Below, in pieces: positions 40,810 through 49,128 of a DNA stretch of 64,000 nucleotides. The stretch spans positions 3,162,001 to 3,226,000 of the forward strand of contig NZ_CP071870.1 in the NCBI RefSeq assembly GCF_017569205.1, given 5' to 3'. This stretch comes from Propioniciclava sp. MC1595. Its GTDB lineage: Bacteria > Actinomycetota > Actinomycetes > Propionibacteriales > Propionibacteriaceae. Every line of letters begins with the position of its first letter. Position 1 is the stretch's first letter. The position numbers and the translations under genes were made by a program. Below the pieces are notes generated by a model. It saw only the letters and a program-made list of their open reading frames with translations. It searched no databases and was not told the origin of the DNA.

Positions 40810-40863
40810 TTCTCTACTACTGTGTGTAAGAGGACCCATCCTGGATCACCCACAGGAGGACCC

Positions 40864-41802
40864 GTGACCCACGACACCCCCGCACGGACCGTGCCCCTGC
40901 GGCAGTTGCGCCTGCTCGGGCTCGTCGCCCCCCTCGTCCTCGTCATCACCCTGCTCAGCCTGCGCCCCTGGGTGATCGAGACGCTCGGCCTGCGCACCGG
41001 CCACCTCGTGCTGGGCACCGTCCTGCTCACCAGCGTGCTCGTCTTCGGCTGGGGCATGTACCGCCTCATCGACCGCACCCACCAGGCTGTGGTCGAGGCC
41101 GAGCGGCAGTCCGCCGCGCTCGTCGAGCGGGACCGGATCGCCCGCGAGATGCACGACAGCCTGGCCCAGGTCCTCGCGGTGGCGCACCTGCGGCTGCGGG
41201 CGCTCGAGACCCGGCCGTCCGTGGCCGGCGACGAGCGCGTACGCGCCGACATCGACGACCTGGCCACCCTGTGCCGCGAGGCCCAGCGCGACGTGCGCGA
41301 GGCGATCGTCGGGCTCAAGGACGCCCACCACCCCGAGCGGTCCCTCCTGGAGCACCTCGACGCGTTCGTGTCCGTGTTCTCGCGCACGAGCGGCATCCGG
41401 ACCACCCTCCACGCCGACACCGCGGCCGAGCTCAACCTCTCCCCCGCCGCCGAGGTGCAGGTCATCCGCGTGGTGCAGGAGGCGCTGGCCAACATCCGCA
41501 AGCACGCCGGGGCCACCCACGCGGCCGTGCGGGTCACCACCCGCGACGGCCACACCGAGTTCGTCGTCGAGGACGACGGCGTCGGCTTCGACCCCGGGCA
41601 CCCGCGCGGGTCCGACGGGTTCGGCCTGGTCACGATGCGCGAGCGCACCGAGTCGGCCGGCGGCACCCTGCACCTCGACGCCGCACCGGGGCGCGGCACC
41701 CGCGTGGTCGTCACGCTCCCGGACGCCGTCCCGCCCCGGCCGGCCGTCCAGACCCGGCTGGCCGCGCCGGCCCCCGCGCGGGTCGGGGAGGTCGTCGCAT
41801 GA
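40864..41802 (+). CDS. Sensor histidine kinase (NarL-type pair)
   Basis: A 312-residue kinase with two N-terminal membrane helices (about 17-35 and 48-68) and a very short periplasmic loop, so it probably senses within the membrane or from inside. The HisKA_3 dimer/phospho-acceptor helix is RIAREMHDSLAQVLAVAHL, followed by a HATPase domain (ALANIRKHAGATHAAV, DDGVGFDP, GFGLVTMRER). GTG 40864 has an excellent AGGAGGA. The response regulator overlaps its stop (ATGA). Position before nrfHA suggests control of nitrite or anaerobic respiration. Confidence 0.9.
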   Translation: MTHDTPARTVPLRQLRLLGLVAPLVLVITLLSLRPWVIETLGLRTGHLVLGTVLLTSVLVFGWGMYRLIDRTHQAVVEAERQSAALVERDRIAREMHDSLAQVLAVAHLRLRALETRPSVAGDERVRADIDDLATLCREAQRDVREAIVGLKDAHHPERSLLEHLDAFVSVFSRTSGIRTTLHADTAAELNLSPAAEVQVIRVVQEALANIRKHAGATHAAVRVTTRDGHTEFVVEDDGVGFDPGHPRGSDGFGLVTMRERTESAGGTLHLDAAPGRGTRVVVTLPDAVPPRPAVQTRLAAPAPARVGEVVA

Positions 41803-42467
41803 CCGAGCGGCCCGCCCGCATCCTGCTGGCCGACGACCTGCCGCTGTTCCGGCGCGCGATCGCCGCGCTCATCGACGAGCAGGACGACATGGAGGTCGTC
41901 GGCGAGGCCGACAACGGCGTGGAGGCCGTCGAGCTGGCCCAGGTGGTGAGGCCCGACATCATCCTGCTCGACGTCGAGATGCCGGTCATGGACGGCGTCA
42001 CCGCCGCCGGGCGGCTGCGCGACGTGGTGCCGGGCGCGAAGATCATCATGCTCACGGTGGTCGACGACGACGAGCACCTGCTCGGGGCGGTGCGCCTCGG
42101 CGTGCACGGCTACCTCCTCAAGGACCTGCACCCCGACGAGCTGTTCGCGATGATCCGCGCCGCGATGCGCGACGAGTCCCCGGTGGCGCCCAGCCTGGTC
42201 GGCAAGCTGCTCGGCGCGCTGCGCGACACCACGACCCCGACCCCGGCGCCCGTCGCCGAGGAGGCGGCCCTGTCCGTGCGCGAGCTCGAGGTGCTTCGCC
42301 TGGTGTCGAACGGGCTGTCCAACAAGGAGATCGGGGTGACCCTGTCGATCACCGAGGGCACGGTGAAGAACCACGTCCACAACGCCCTCACCAAGCTCGG
42401 CATGGACAACCGGATCCAGGCGGCCGCGTACATCGTCCGCGCCGGTCTCGGGACGCCCCGGGCCTGA
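41799..42467 (+). CDS. NarL/FixJ-type response regulator
   Basis: A 222-residue regulator with a receiver domain (ILLADDLPLFRRAI, phospho-acceptor Asp in IILLDVEMPVMDG, Lys in YLLKDLHPDE) and a C-terminal LuxR helix-turn-helix (LSVRELEVLRLVSNGLSNKE and ITEGTVKNHVHNALTKLGM). It is translationally coupled to the kinase before it. The inverted repeat GGTACAT-N18-ATGTACC ahead of nrfH is a plausible target. Confidence 0.93.
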   Translation: MTERPARILLADDLPLFRRAIAALIDEQDDMEVVGEADNGVEAVELAQVVRPDIILLDVEMPVMDGVTAAGRLRDVVPGAKIIMLTVVDDDEHLLGAVRLGVHGYLLKDLHPDELFAMIRAAMRDESPVAPSLVGKLLGALRDTTTPTPAPVAEEAALSVRELEVLRLVSNGLSNKEIGVTLSITEGTVKNHVHNALTKLGMDNRIQAAAYIVRAGLGTPRA

Positions 42468-42523
42468 GCCCCGGACCACCCGGCCGGAGGGCGTCCGTGC
42501 CTGTCAACCCCCGGATGGCGCCC

Positions 42524-42555
42524 GGTACATGCCTGCGCTGTGCCCACTATGTACC
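42524..42555 (+). promoter_or_regulatory. Inverted repeat upstream of nrfH
   Basis: GGTACAT at 42524-42530 is mirrored by ATGTACC at 42549-42555, 18 bases apart, about 90 bases before nrfH. It is the most structured part of the 174-base gap between the response regulator and nrfH. Confidence 0.5.
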
Positions 42556-42641
42556 CCCTGACGGATGGGCACCGACGCGCGTTCACGACACGATGTAGGA
42601 GACAACGGGTGCACTGACGTGCGCGAGAGGAGGGAGGCCCG

Positions 42642-43157
42642 ATGGCCAAGCAGCGCAAGCCCGGGATCATGGGCATCCTGACCAGCTTCAGCGGCATCGC
42701 GATCACCATCGCCGGCGGCCTGGTCGGCATCCTGCTCGGCATCGCGGTCTTCACGTTCGGCTACGCGGGCGGGTGGGCCTACCTGGGCAACGACCCGCAG
42801 ACCTGCAACCAGTGCCACGCGATGAACGAGCAGTACAACGGCTGGCTCAAGGGCAGCCACAAGAACGCCGCCACGTGCAACGACTGCCACTCCCCGCACG
42901 ACAACATCATCCACAAGTACGTGAACAAGGCCGACAACGGCTTCTGGCACGCGCTGAAGTTCACCACCCGCGACTACCCCGAGAACATCAAGATCCGCGA
43001 GATGAACCGCGAGATCACCCAGGAGGCCTGCCTCTACTGCCACGGCAACCTGGTCGACGACATCTCCGAGCCGCGCAAGTTCGCCACGACCGTCGGTGCC
43101 CACAGCACCCGGATCGACTGTCTCCAATGCCACGCCGAAGTCGGACACATGAGGTGA
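42642..43157 (+). CDS. nrfH: Cytochrome c nitrite reductase membrane subunit NrfH
   Basis: A 171-residue NapC/NirT-type tetrahaem quinol dehydrogenase that passes electrons from menaquinol to NrfA. One membrane helix (about 17-42, IAITIAGGLVGILLGIAVF) precedes four haem sites: CNQCH, CNDCH, CLYCH and CLQCH. Met and Lys residues that ligate the first haem in NrfH lie nearby (CHAMNEQYNGWLKGSH). GAGAGGAGGGAGG gives a strong Shine-Dalgarno site. nrfA follows after five bases. Confidence 0.95.
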   Translation: MAKQRKPGIMGILTSFSGIAITIAGGLVGILLGIAVFTFGYAGGWAYLGNDPQTCNQCHAMNEQYNGWLKGSHKNAATCNDCHSPHDNIIHKYVNKADNGFWHALKFTTRDYPENIKIREMNREITQEACLYCHGNLVDDISEPRKFATTVGAHSTRIDCLQCHAEVGHMR

Positions 43158-43162
43158 TCGAT

Positions 43163-44614
43163 ATGCAAACCGAGAAGAAGAAGGACCGCCGGCTCCTGAT
43201 GGCCGGGGTGTTCCTCGTCGCAGGGGCCCTGGTCACCGTCGGCATCGCCTCGATGCTGATGAGCGTCTTCGAGCGGCGGGCGGAGGGTGAGAACCCGTAC
43301 TTCCGCATCGCCGAGCTCAGCGAGACGACCTACGACTCGGCGGTGTGGGGCCAGAACTTCCCGCTGCAGTACGAGGGCTGGCGGTTGACCTCCAAGATGC
43401 CGGCCGACGAGCAGGTGGCGCAGACGCCCACCGCCACCGACCCGCGCACGGTCAAGGCCAAGAGCAAGCTGGCCCACGACCCGCGCCTGGTCACCATGTG
43501 GCAGGGCTACGCCTTCGCGGTCGAGTACAACGAGCCGCGCGGCCACGCCTACATGCTCGAGGACCAGCGGCTGGTCAAGCGCGTCCAGGACCCGTTCAAG
43601 CAGCCCGGCGCCTGCCTCAACTGCCACACCTCGCTGCCCGAGGTCGTCGACACGCTCGGAAACGGAGACAGGGACGCCGGCTGGGCGGCCATGAACAAGA
43701 TGCCGTACGCCGAGGCCACCGAGTTCGCCAAGCACCCGGTCGGCTGCATCGACTGCCACGACCCGCAGACGATGAAGCTCCGCGTCACCCGCCCCGCCTT
43801 CGAGGAGGGCATCAAGGAGTACAAGGCCGGCCAGGGCGTCGCCAACTACGACGTCAACACGATGGCCACCCCGCAGGAGATGCGGAACTTCGTGTGCGCC
43901 CAGTGCCACGTCGAGTACTACTTCAAGGGCGACGAGAAGACCCTCACCTTCCCGTGGGACAAGGGCCTCACCGCCGACGACGCGCTCGCCTACTACGACG
44001 AGGTCGGCTTCAGCGACTTCACCCACAAGCTGACCGGCGCCCCGGTCGTCAAGGCCCAGCACCCCGACTTCGAGACGTTCAGCCAGGGCGTCCACGCGAA
44101 GTCCGGCGTGACCTGTGCCGACTGCCACATGCCGTACCAGCGCGAGGGTGCCGCCAAGGTGTCGAACCACCAGATCGCCAGCCCGATGCGCAGCGACGCG
44201 ACGATCAACTCCTCCTGCCTCACGTGCCACAGCACCACCGAGCAGGCCATGCGTGACCGCGTCGCCGGCATCCACGACACGTACGAGCAGACGAAGAACG
44301 TCGCGTTCGACGCCCTCACCGCCCTGATCTACGACATCGAGGCGGCGAAGAACGACGGGACGGCGACCGACCGCATCGAGGCCGCCTACGGCTTCCAGCG
44401 CAAGGCGCAGTTCTTCCTGGACTACGTGGTCTCCGAGAACAGCCGCGGCTTCCACGCCCCGGCCTACACCAACCGGCTCCTCAACGACGTGACGGACGCC
44501 TCGCGGCGCGGCCAGATGGCGCTCCGCGGCGTGACCTACGCGCCCGCTGGACCGGCCGAGTCCGTCCCCGACGGGACGTTCCCGGTGCCGCTGGCTCCGA
44601 ACAAGCAGGGCTGA
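43163..44614 (+). CDS. nrfA: Cytochrome c nitrite reductase catalytic subunit NrfA
   Basis: Reduces nitrite to ammonium with six electrons on the outer membrane face. The 483-residue product has an N-terminal uncleaved-looking anchor (LLMAGVFLVAGALVTVGIA) and five haem sites: CLNCH, CIDCH, CAQCH, CADCH and CLTCH. The active-site haem is CLNCH, not the CxxCK of Escherichia coli, so the proximal ligand should be His unless another residue replaces it, and the special lyase NrfEFG would not be needed. QHPDFETFSQGVHAKSGVTC and HAPAYTNRLL are family signatures. GAGGTG precedes the ATG. A strong terminator follows. Confidence 0.94.
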   Translation: MQTEKKKDRRLLMAGVFLVAGALVTVGIASMLMSVFERRAEGENPYFRIAELSETTYDSAVWGQNFPLQYEGWRLTSKMPADEQVAQTPTATDPRTVKAKSKLAHDPRLVTMWQGYAFAVEYNEPRGHAYMLEDQRLVKRVQDPFKQPGACLNCHTSLPEVVDTLGNGDRDAGWAAMNKMPYAEATEFAKHPVGCIDCHDPQTMKLRVTRPAFEEGIKEYKAGQGVANYDVNTMATPQEMRNFVCAQCHVEYYFKGDEKTLTFPWDKGLTADDALAYYDEVGFSDFTHKLTGAPVVKAQHPDFETFSQGVHAKSGVTCADCHMPYQREGAAKVSNHQIASPMRSDATINSSCLTCHSTTEQAMRDRVAGIHDTYEQTKNVAFDALTALIYDIEAAKNDGTATDRIEAAYGFQRKAQFFLDYVVSENSRGFHAPAYTNRLLNDVTDASRRGQMALRGVTYAPAGPAESVPDGTFPVPLAPNKQG

Positions 44615-44633
44615 GCCCGGCCGTTCGGCAGCG

Positions 44634-44668
44634 GACGGGGGATGGGGAGGGTGACCCCATCCCCCGTC
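44634..44668 (+). terminator. Hairpin after nrfA
   Basis: A perfect 14-bp stem (GACGGGGGATGGGG) with a 7-base loop, 19 bases after the nrfA stop; outer bases (CAGCG/CGCTG) can extend it. It may end or attenuate transcription before the TPR gene. Confidence 0.75.
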
Positions 44669-44708
44669 TCGCTGAGTACCCCCATCCAGCCCCATGAGAG
44701 GATGCCCC

Positions 44709-45371
44709 ATGACCCCACGCGAGGAGCCGGTCGACATCTTCGACCGGGAGGAGTTCCCGGCCGAACCCGCCCGTCCCGCCCCGACGGCGGCGCGCGGGGC
44801 CGGGGCCGAGCCCCCGGCGTCCGACCTCCTCGACGACGACCTCACCGCCCCCGCCGCCGCGCCGAAGCTGCGCCGCCCGTGGCTGTACGCGCTGCTGGGC
44901 GTGCTGATCGGGCTGGGGATCGCGTGGGTCATCTTCAACCAGGGCCAGGCCAGCCAGATGCCGCCCGACCACCCTGCCGTGGACGCCGCGGCCGCCACCC
45001 CGACGCCGGTCACCCCCGAGCAACTCGCCGACCTCAAGGCGAAGGTGGACGCCGACCCGACGAACAAGGACGACCGGCTGGCCTACGGGGTGGCCCTCTT
45101 CGGCGACGGCCAGTTCGAGGCCGCCGAGGAGCAGTGGCTCGAGGTCACCCGACTCGCCCCCGAGGACCCGGGGCCTTGGTACAACCTCGGCTTCCTCTAC
45201 CTGAGCCTCGACCCGCCGGACGCCGACAGGGCCGAGCAGGCGTGGGGCAAGGTCGTCGAGCTCGTGCCCGGGACCAGCATGGCCGCCACCGCCCAGCAGC
45301 TTCTCGACCGCCTCGACACCAGCCTGCCCACGGCGGCCACTCCGACCGTGTCCGCGGAGCCCGCCGGATGA
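44709..45371 (+). CDS. Membrane-anchored TPR protein next to nrfHA
   Basis: A 220-residue protein: acidic, Ala/Pro-rich cytoplasmic N-terminus, one membrane helix (about 57-75, LYALLGVLIGLGIAWVIF) and two or three tetratricopeptide repeats outside (DRLAYGVALFGDGQFEAAEEQW, GPWYNLGFLYLSLDPPDADRAEQAW). The layout resembles CcmI/NrfG-type TPR proteins that present apocytochrome for haem attachment. That role here is suggested by position after nrfA, though a hairpin separates them. No haem lyase genes are in the window. Confidence 0.78.
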   Translation: MTPREEPVDIFDREEFPAEPARPAPTAARGAGAEPPASDLLDDDLTAPAAAPKLRRPWLYALLGVLIGLGIAWVIFNQGQASQMPPDHPAVDAAAATPTPVTPEQLADLKAKVDADPTNKDDRLAYGVALFGDGQFEAAEEQWLEVTRLAPEDPGPWYNLGFLYLSLDPPDADRAEQAWGKVVELVPGTSMAATAQQLLDRLDTSLPTAATPTVSAEPAG

Positions 45372-45505
45372 CCTGGGTGCGCGCCCCCCGCACGTCCATG
45401 GAGGGAAGATCGACCGGGTTCGCGACGGCGGCGCGCTGGACGCGGCCGCGCGGCTCGCCACGGAGAATGGCCGGGTCCGGGCCCCGGGTGGGGTAGAAAC
45501 GGCCC

Positions 45506-46018
45506 ATGAGGGCCCTCACCGCGGACGAGGTCCGCGGCAGCTTCGTCAACGCGACCGAGCCCGAGCTCGAGCGGCTGGAGCTGCCGTGGTGGTTCGACGC
45601 GACCCTGTGGGACACCCTCGACTACCTCGGGTGGGTCGACCCGGCCACCCCCGAACGCGGCCACCTGGTCGCCGAGACCTCCTTCGGCGTCGTGGGCGTC
45701 ATGCTGCGCCTGCCCAAGAACCGCCCGCGGGGCCGCCGGGCACTGTGCAACCTGTGCTGGACCCAGCACCCCGGTCAGGGGGCCCTGCTGATGGTCGCCC
45801 GCCGGGCCGGGCGGGCGGGCCTGAATCACAACACGGTCGGCACCTACATCTGCGCCGACCTGGCGTGCTCGTTGTACCTGCGCGGGCTGCGCCGCGCGGT
45901 CGGTGGTGGCCGGATGCCCGAGACCCTGGACGAGGACGCCCGGGTGCGGCGGCTCACCGAGAACGTCGAGGACTTCCTCGCACGCGTCGTGGACAGCGAC
46001 GCCCCACGACCGGTTTGA
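45506..46018 (+). CDS. FBP-domain (FusB/FusC-like EF-G-binding) protein
   Basis: A 170-residue protein matching the FBP C-terminal treble-clef zinc-finger domain: CNLCWTQHPGQGALLMVARRAG and later YICADLACSLYLRG provide the four zinc Cys (CxxC and CxxxxC type). FusB-type proteins bind elongation factor G and free it from ribosomes stalled by fusidic acid; actinobacterial relatives are poorly studied. The 134 bases before it (45372-45505) show no gene or clear structure. It appears monocistronic. Confidence 0.82.
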   Translation: MRALTADEVRGSFVNATEPELERLELPWWFDATLWDTLDYLGWVDPATPERGHLVAETSFGVVGVMLRLPKNRPRGRRALCNLCWTQHPGQGALLMVARRAGRAGLNHNTVGTYICADLACSLYLRGLRRAVGGGRMPETLDEDARVRRLTENVEDFLARVVDSDAPRPV

Positions 46019-46103
46019 GCAGGAATCTCCAACTTTCGTACCAGCCGGATGGCACCTTCAGCCGATCTGTGGGCAGGGGTCGCGGCGTAGGGTCAAGATG
46101 GAC

Positions 46104-46119
46104 GCCCGAGAAGTCGGGC
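46104..46119 (+). promoter_or_regulatory. 5'-leader hairpin of the small peptide gene
   Basis: GCCCGA-GAAG-TCGGGC (extendable by one C-G pair) sits 22 bases before the start of the 43-aa peptide, ahead of its AGGGGAG ribosome-binding site. GTAGGGT at 46087-46093 could supply the -10. A stability or expression role is inferred. Confidence 0.4.
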
Positions 46120-46140
46120 GCCTTACTAGGGGAGTCCACC

Positions 46141-46272
46141 ATGAAGTCCGCACTCGCATCGATCATCGCCGGGGTCGTCCTCGCCACCGGTGTGCCCGTC
46201 CTCGCCGTGCAGCAGCAGGCACTGCCGCCGTGGTTCTGCAAGCTCCTTCCGCCGCTCTGCTCGCGCAACTGA
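46141..46272 (+). CDS. Small secreted Cys-pair peptide (43 aa)
   Basis: A 43-codon gene with AGGGGAG nine bases before ATG. The product has a textbook signal peptide (KSALASIIAGVVLATGVPVLA, cleavage likely after residue 22) and a mature peptide of about 21 residues containing LPPWFCKLLPPLC. The two Cys, seven positions apart, could form a disulfide ring in a Pro/Leu-rich, slightly basic peptide. I know no family. It is flanked by a 5' hairpin and a clear terminator, so it is an independent transcript. It lies about 0.5 kb before a two-component pair. Confidence 0.7.
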   Translation: MKSALASIIAGVVLATGVPVLAVQQQALPPWFCKLLPPLCSRN

Positions 46273-46297
46273 GACCCGTCACCCACCCCTGACCACC

Positions 46298-46326
46298 GAG
46301 GCCCTGACTCATCGAGTCGGGGCCTC
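46298..46326 (+). terminator. Terminator of the small peptide gene
   Basis: A 13-bp stem (GAGGCCCTGACTC with GAGTCGGGGCCTC, one G-T pair) and a 3-base loop, 25 bases after the stop. Confidence 0.75.
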
Positions 46327-46393
46327 CGTGCATTCCCGTCCGAGGCCGGCACCAACACCCCCGGCCTGGTGTGACCCAGCCCTGACATGCGGA

Positions 46394-46429
46394 AGCGGGG
46401 CCACCCCGACTCGCACAGGGGGCCCCGCT
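46394..46429 (-). terminator. Terminator of the 68-aa membrane protein gene
   Basis: AGCGGGGCC / GGCCCCGCT stem with an 18-base loop, about 12 bases beyond the minus-strand stop. It faces the peptide-gene terminator. Confidence 0.55.
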
Positions 46430-46440
46430 CCCTTGGGCCG

Positions 46441-46647
46441 TCAGTCCTTGAACTGACGGCGCGGGCTCGGGGGTGTTCTCTTCGCCCACGGGGGGAGGAC
46501 GGTCAACGAACAGCCCACGACGAGCCCCATCATTGCTCCCACGGCCCCGGAGGTCCGGGCGTCGCCAACCAGGAGGCCTACCAGCAGCCCGAGCACCCCG
46601 CCGGCCGCGATGGCGGCGACGACGACGAGATCGGATCGCAGTGTCAT
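46441..46647 (-). CDS. Small two-helix membrane protein (68 aa)
   Basis: A 68-residue protein: MTLRSDLVVVAAIAAGGVLG starts a first glycine-zipper-like helix, a short polar loop (GDARTSG) follows, then a second helix (AVGAMMGLVVGCSLTVL) and a basic tail. Comparable two-helix proteins are common and mostly uncharacterised. AGGAGAAAA precedes ATG 46647 at a good distance. It is divergent from the histidine kinase gene and convergent with the small peptide gene. Confidence 0.65.
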   Translation of the reverse strand: MTLRSDLVVVAAIAAGGVLGLLVGLLVGDARTSGAVGAMMGLVVGCSLTVLPPWAKRTPPSPRRQFKD

Positions 46648-46796
46648 GGTGGGGGTTTTCTCCTGGCTGGCCACGGGGCTGTGGGTGCGACACCACGCTA
46701 GCCCGCCCACCAGCGGGGGGAATCGGGGGAAAGTGCCGACCACCTCGCACGAAAGTACGAACCCACCGGCACCCGGCGACGTGGGACACTGACGCC

Positions 46797-47963
46797 ATGA
46801 CGGAGCCCGCCCCCGCGACGCCCCGCCCCGCCCGGCGCTTCCCCCGCTGGGTCGCGCGGCTGGGTCGCAGCGGTGTCCCCGAGGCGATCGTCGGCCTGTT
46901 CGCCTACATGTACAACGAGGCGTTCCCCAGCATCGACGGGAACCGCACCCTCGCGGAGGCGATCGTCGACTTCCTGCTCTGCTTCTTCGCGGCGCTCACC
47001 GGGCGCTGGCCCCGCGTCGGGACCCTCGGGGTGGCCGCGACCCTGATCGCGCAGGTCTTGGTCTCCGACGAGCTGTCGGTGACCGTCTTCGCGATGTTCG
47101 TCCCCATCGTGTCGAACGGGGCCCACGGCCGGACCGTGCTGCGCGACATCGCAGCTCCCCTGTACTTCGCGCTGGCCATCGTCAAGACGATGCCGCTGAA
47201 CGACACGCTCGGCGACCAGCTGCAGACGGTGATCATCTGGGCGGTCTTGGTGGGCCTGGCCTGGGGCACGGGGCGCACGATCCACCGCCTGCGGCGCGAG
47301 GGGCAGGAGCAGGCCGAACTGCGCACGGCGGCGCTGCGCAGCCAGCGCCGCAGCATCGCCCGCGACCTGCACGACACGGTCTCCTACGCCACCACGACCA
47401 TGATCATGCGCGCCGAGCAGATCAAGCTGCGGGTCGGGGACGACCCCCAACTCACCGAGGACCTCGACTTCATCATCGCCACCGGCCGACGGTCGGTCCG
47501 CGACCTGCGCGGCATGATGGAGACCCTGCGCCGCAACGACCCCGAGCTGGACCTCGAGCAGAACACGCCGTGGCGCCTCCTCACCGTCACCGACGTCATC
47601 GCCGAGCGGCAGGCCGAGCTCGCCGCCCACGGCCTCACGCTGCAGGTGACCTCCGACGCCGACCTCGACTCGCTGCCCAGCTCGGTGCGGGAGACGCTGG
47701 CCAAGCTCGTCGTCGAGGCGACCTCGAACATGGTCAAGCACGCGGGCAAGGGTCCCTGCCGGCTGATCATCGAGGTCCAGGACGACACGCTCGAGGCGGT
47801 CTTCACCAACCGCCTGCGGGCCGGTCATCGCCAGGACGGGGGGCGGCCGGGCCTCGGGCTGGTCGGGGCGGCCGAACGGGTCCGGGCCATCGGCGGCGAA
47901 CTGGAGGCGACGGCGGCCTCGGGGACGTGGATCCTTCGCGCGCAACTCCCGATCGGAGAATAA
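46797..47963 (+). CDS. Sensor histidine kinase with polytopic N-terminus
   Basis: A 388-residue kinase. The N-terminal 150 residues contain about four or five membrane helices and almost no periplasmic domain. The HisKA_3 helix reads SIARDLHDTVSYATTTMIM, and the ATP-binding part has VVEATSNMVKHAGKG and RPGLGLVGAAERV. The N-box and G-box are present but compressed, as in DesK-like kinases. Membrane-embedded sensing, for example of a peptide or the membrane state, is inferred. The response regulator start shares one base with its stop (TAATG). Confidence 0.88.
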   Translation: MTEPAPATPRPARRFPRWVARLGRSGVPEAIVGLFAYMYNEAFPSIDGNRTLAEAIVDFLLCFFAALTGRWPRVGTLGVAATLIAQVLVSDELSVTVFAMFVPIVSNGAHGRTVLRDIAAPLYFALAIVKTMPLNDTLGDQLQTVIIWAVLVGLAWGTGRTIHRLRREGQEQAELRTAALRSQRRSIARDLHDTVSYATTTMIMRAEQIKLRVGDDPQLTEDLDFIIATGRRSVRDLRGMMETLRRNDPELDLEQNTPWRLLTVTDVIAERQAELAAHGLTLQVTSDADLDSLPSSVRETLAKLVVEATSNMVKHAGKGPCRLIIEVQDDTLEAVFTNRLRAGHRQDGGRPGLGLVGAAERVRAIGGELEATAASGTWILRAQLPIGE

Positions 47964-48625
47964 TGGTGGGCATGGGCAGGCCGGTGACCGTCGCGATCGT
48001 CGATGACGACGCGATCGTGCGTGCCGCGTTGGTGGCGTACCTGACGAGCACCGAGGGGTTCGAGGTGCGGCACGAGCTGACCAACGGCGCCGAGGCCGTC
48101 TCGGTCATCACCCGCGACCCGGTGGACGTGGTGGTCATGGACGTGCGGATGCCCAAGCTCGATGGCATCCAGGCGACCCAGGCGCTGCGCTCCACGGTCC
48201 CGAACATCAAGATCCTCGTCATCACGTCCTTCGACGAGGACGGGGCGGTGCGCGACGCGCTGAGCGCAGGCGCCAACGGCTTCCTGCTGAAGGACACCTC
48301 GCCGACCGGCCTGGTCGACGCCATCCGCGCTGTCATGCAGGGCACCTCCGTGGTCTCCCCCGGCCCCATCACCAGCCTCCTGCTGCAGGACAAGCGACGC
48401 GCCCGCCCGGTGCCCGCGCCCGAGCTGGGCCTGAGCCCCCGCGAACTCCAGATCCTGCGCCTGCTCTGCGCCGCGTACAGCAACACCGAGATCGCCGAGG
48501 AGCTGTTCGTCTCCGAGTCCACGGTGAAGACGCACGTGTCGGGGATCATGACCAAGATGCAGGTGCCCTCCCGGCTCAAGGCCGTGGTGCGCGCCTACGA
48601 GCTGGGCCTCGTCGAGCACTCCTGA
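47963..48625 (+). CDS. LuxR-type response regulator
   Basis: A 220-residue response regulator: receiver with acidic pair VAIVDDDAIVRAAL, phospho-acceptor Asp in VVVMDVRMPKLDG, Lys in FLLKDTSPTG, and a LuxR DNA-binding domain (LSPRELQILRLLCAAYSNTE, VSESTVKTHVSGIMTKM). It is coupled to the kinase. Its target is unknown; the secreted peptide and small membrane protein genes just upstream of the kinase are the nearest candidates. Confidence 0.92.
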   Translation: MVGMGRPVTVAIVDDDAIVRAALVAYLTSTEGFEVRHELTNGAEAVSVITRDPVDVVVMDVRMPKLDGIQATQALRSTVPNIKILVITSFDEDGAVRDALSAGANGFLLKDTSPTGLVDAIRAVMQGTSVVSPGPITSLLLQDKRRARPVPAPELGLSPRELQILRLLCAAYSNTEIAEELFVSESTVKTHVSGIMTKMQVPSRLKAVVRAYELGLVEHS

Positions 48626-48645
48626 CCTCGGGCAGGATGGGGGGC

Positions 48646-49128
48646 ATGGACCTGCACCCGAACGTCGTCCCGTTGGAAGCCCTGCTGGGAACGTGGCGCG
48701 GCGAGGGCCGCGGCGAGTACCCCACGATCACGTCGTTCGGCTACGCCGACGAGTGGGTCTTCTCGCACTCCGGCAAGCCCTTCGTCGCGTTCGTGCAGCG
48801 CACGAAGTCGCCCACCGGGCAGCCGATGCACACCGAGTCGGGCTACCTCCGCTGCCCCGCCCCGGGCGTCGTCGAGATCGTCGCCGCGCTCCCGACCGGG
48901 CAGGTGGAGCTCGGCGGGGGCACCGCCGAGGCGGCCGACGGCGTCCTGACCGTGGCGACGGACGCCGGCGTGTCGAACACCCCCACGGCCAAGACCGTGG
49001 AGCGGATCACGCGCACGTTCCGGGTCGAAGGGGACGCCCTGACGATCGACCTGGCGATGGCCGCGGTGGGGCAGGAGCTCGGGCACCACCTCGCCTCACG
49101 CCTGACGCGTGACACAATGCAAGGGTGA
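48646..49128 (+). CDS. Nitrobindin (haem-binding beta-barrel)
   Basis: A 160-residue protein of the nitrobindin family (formerly DUF1794). The N-terminal GTWRGEGRGEYPT signature, an HTESGYLR strand and the C-terminal HHLASRLTR, whose His is the haem ligand in studied members, are all present. Nitrobindins bind ferric haem and can scavenge peroxynitrite or carry nitric oxide, which would suit a nitrite-reducing organism. CAGGAT lies seven bases before the ATG. Its stop overlaps the next GTG (GTGA). Confidence 0.9.
   Translation: MDLHPNVVPLEALLGTWRGEGRGEYPTITSFGYADEWVFSHSGKPFVAFVQRTKSPTGQPMHTESGYLRCPAPGVVEIVAALPTGQVELGGGTAEAADGVLTVATDAGVSNTPTAKTVERITRTFRVEGDALTIDLAMAAVGQELGHHLASRLTRDTMQG

Noticed and set aside
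46387-46701. Small plus-strand ORF opposite the 68-aa membrane protein
   Set aside because: It lacks a ribosome-binding site, covers a terminator hairpin and has shadow-like composition.
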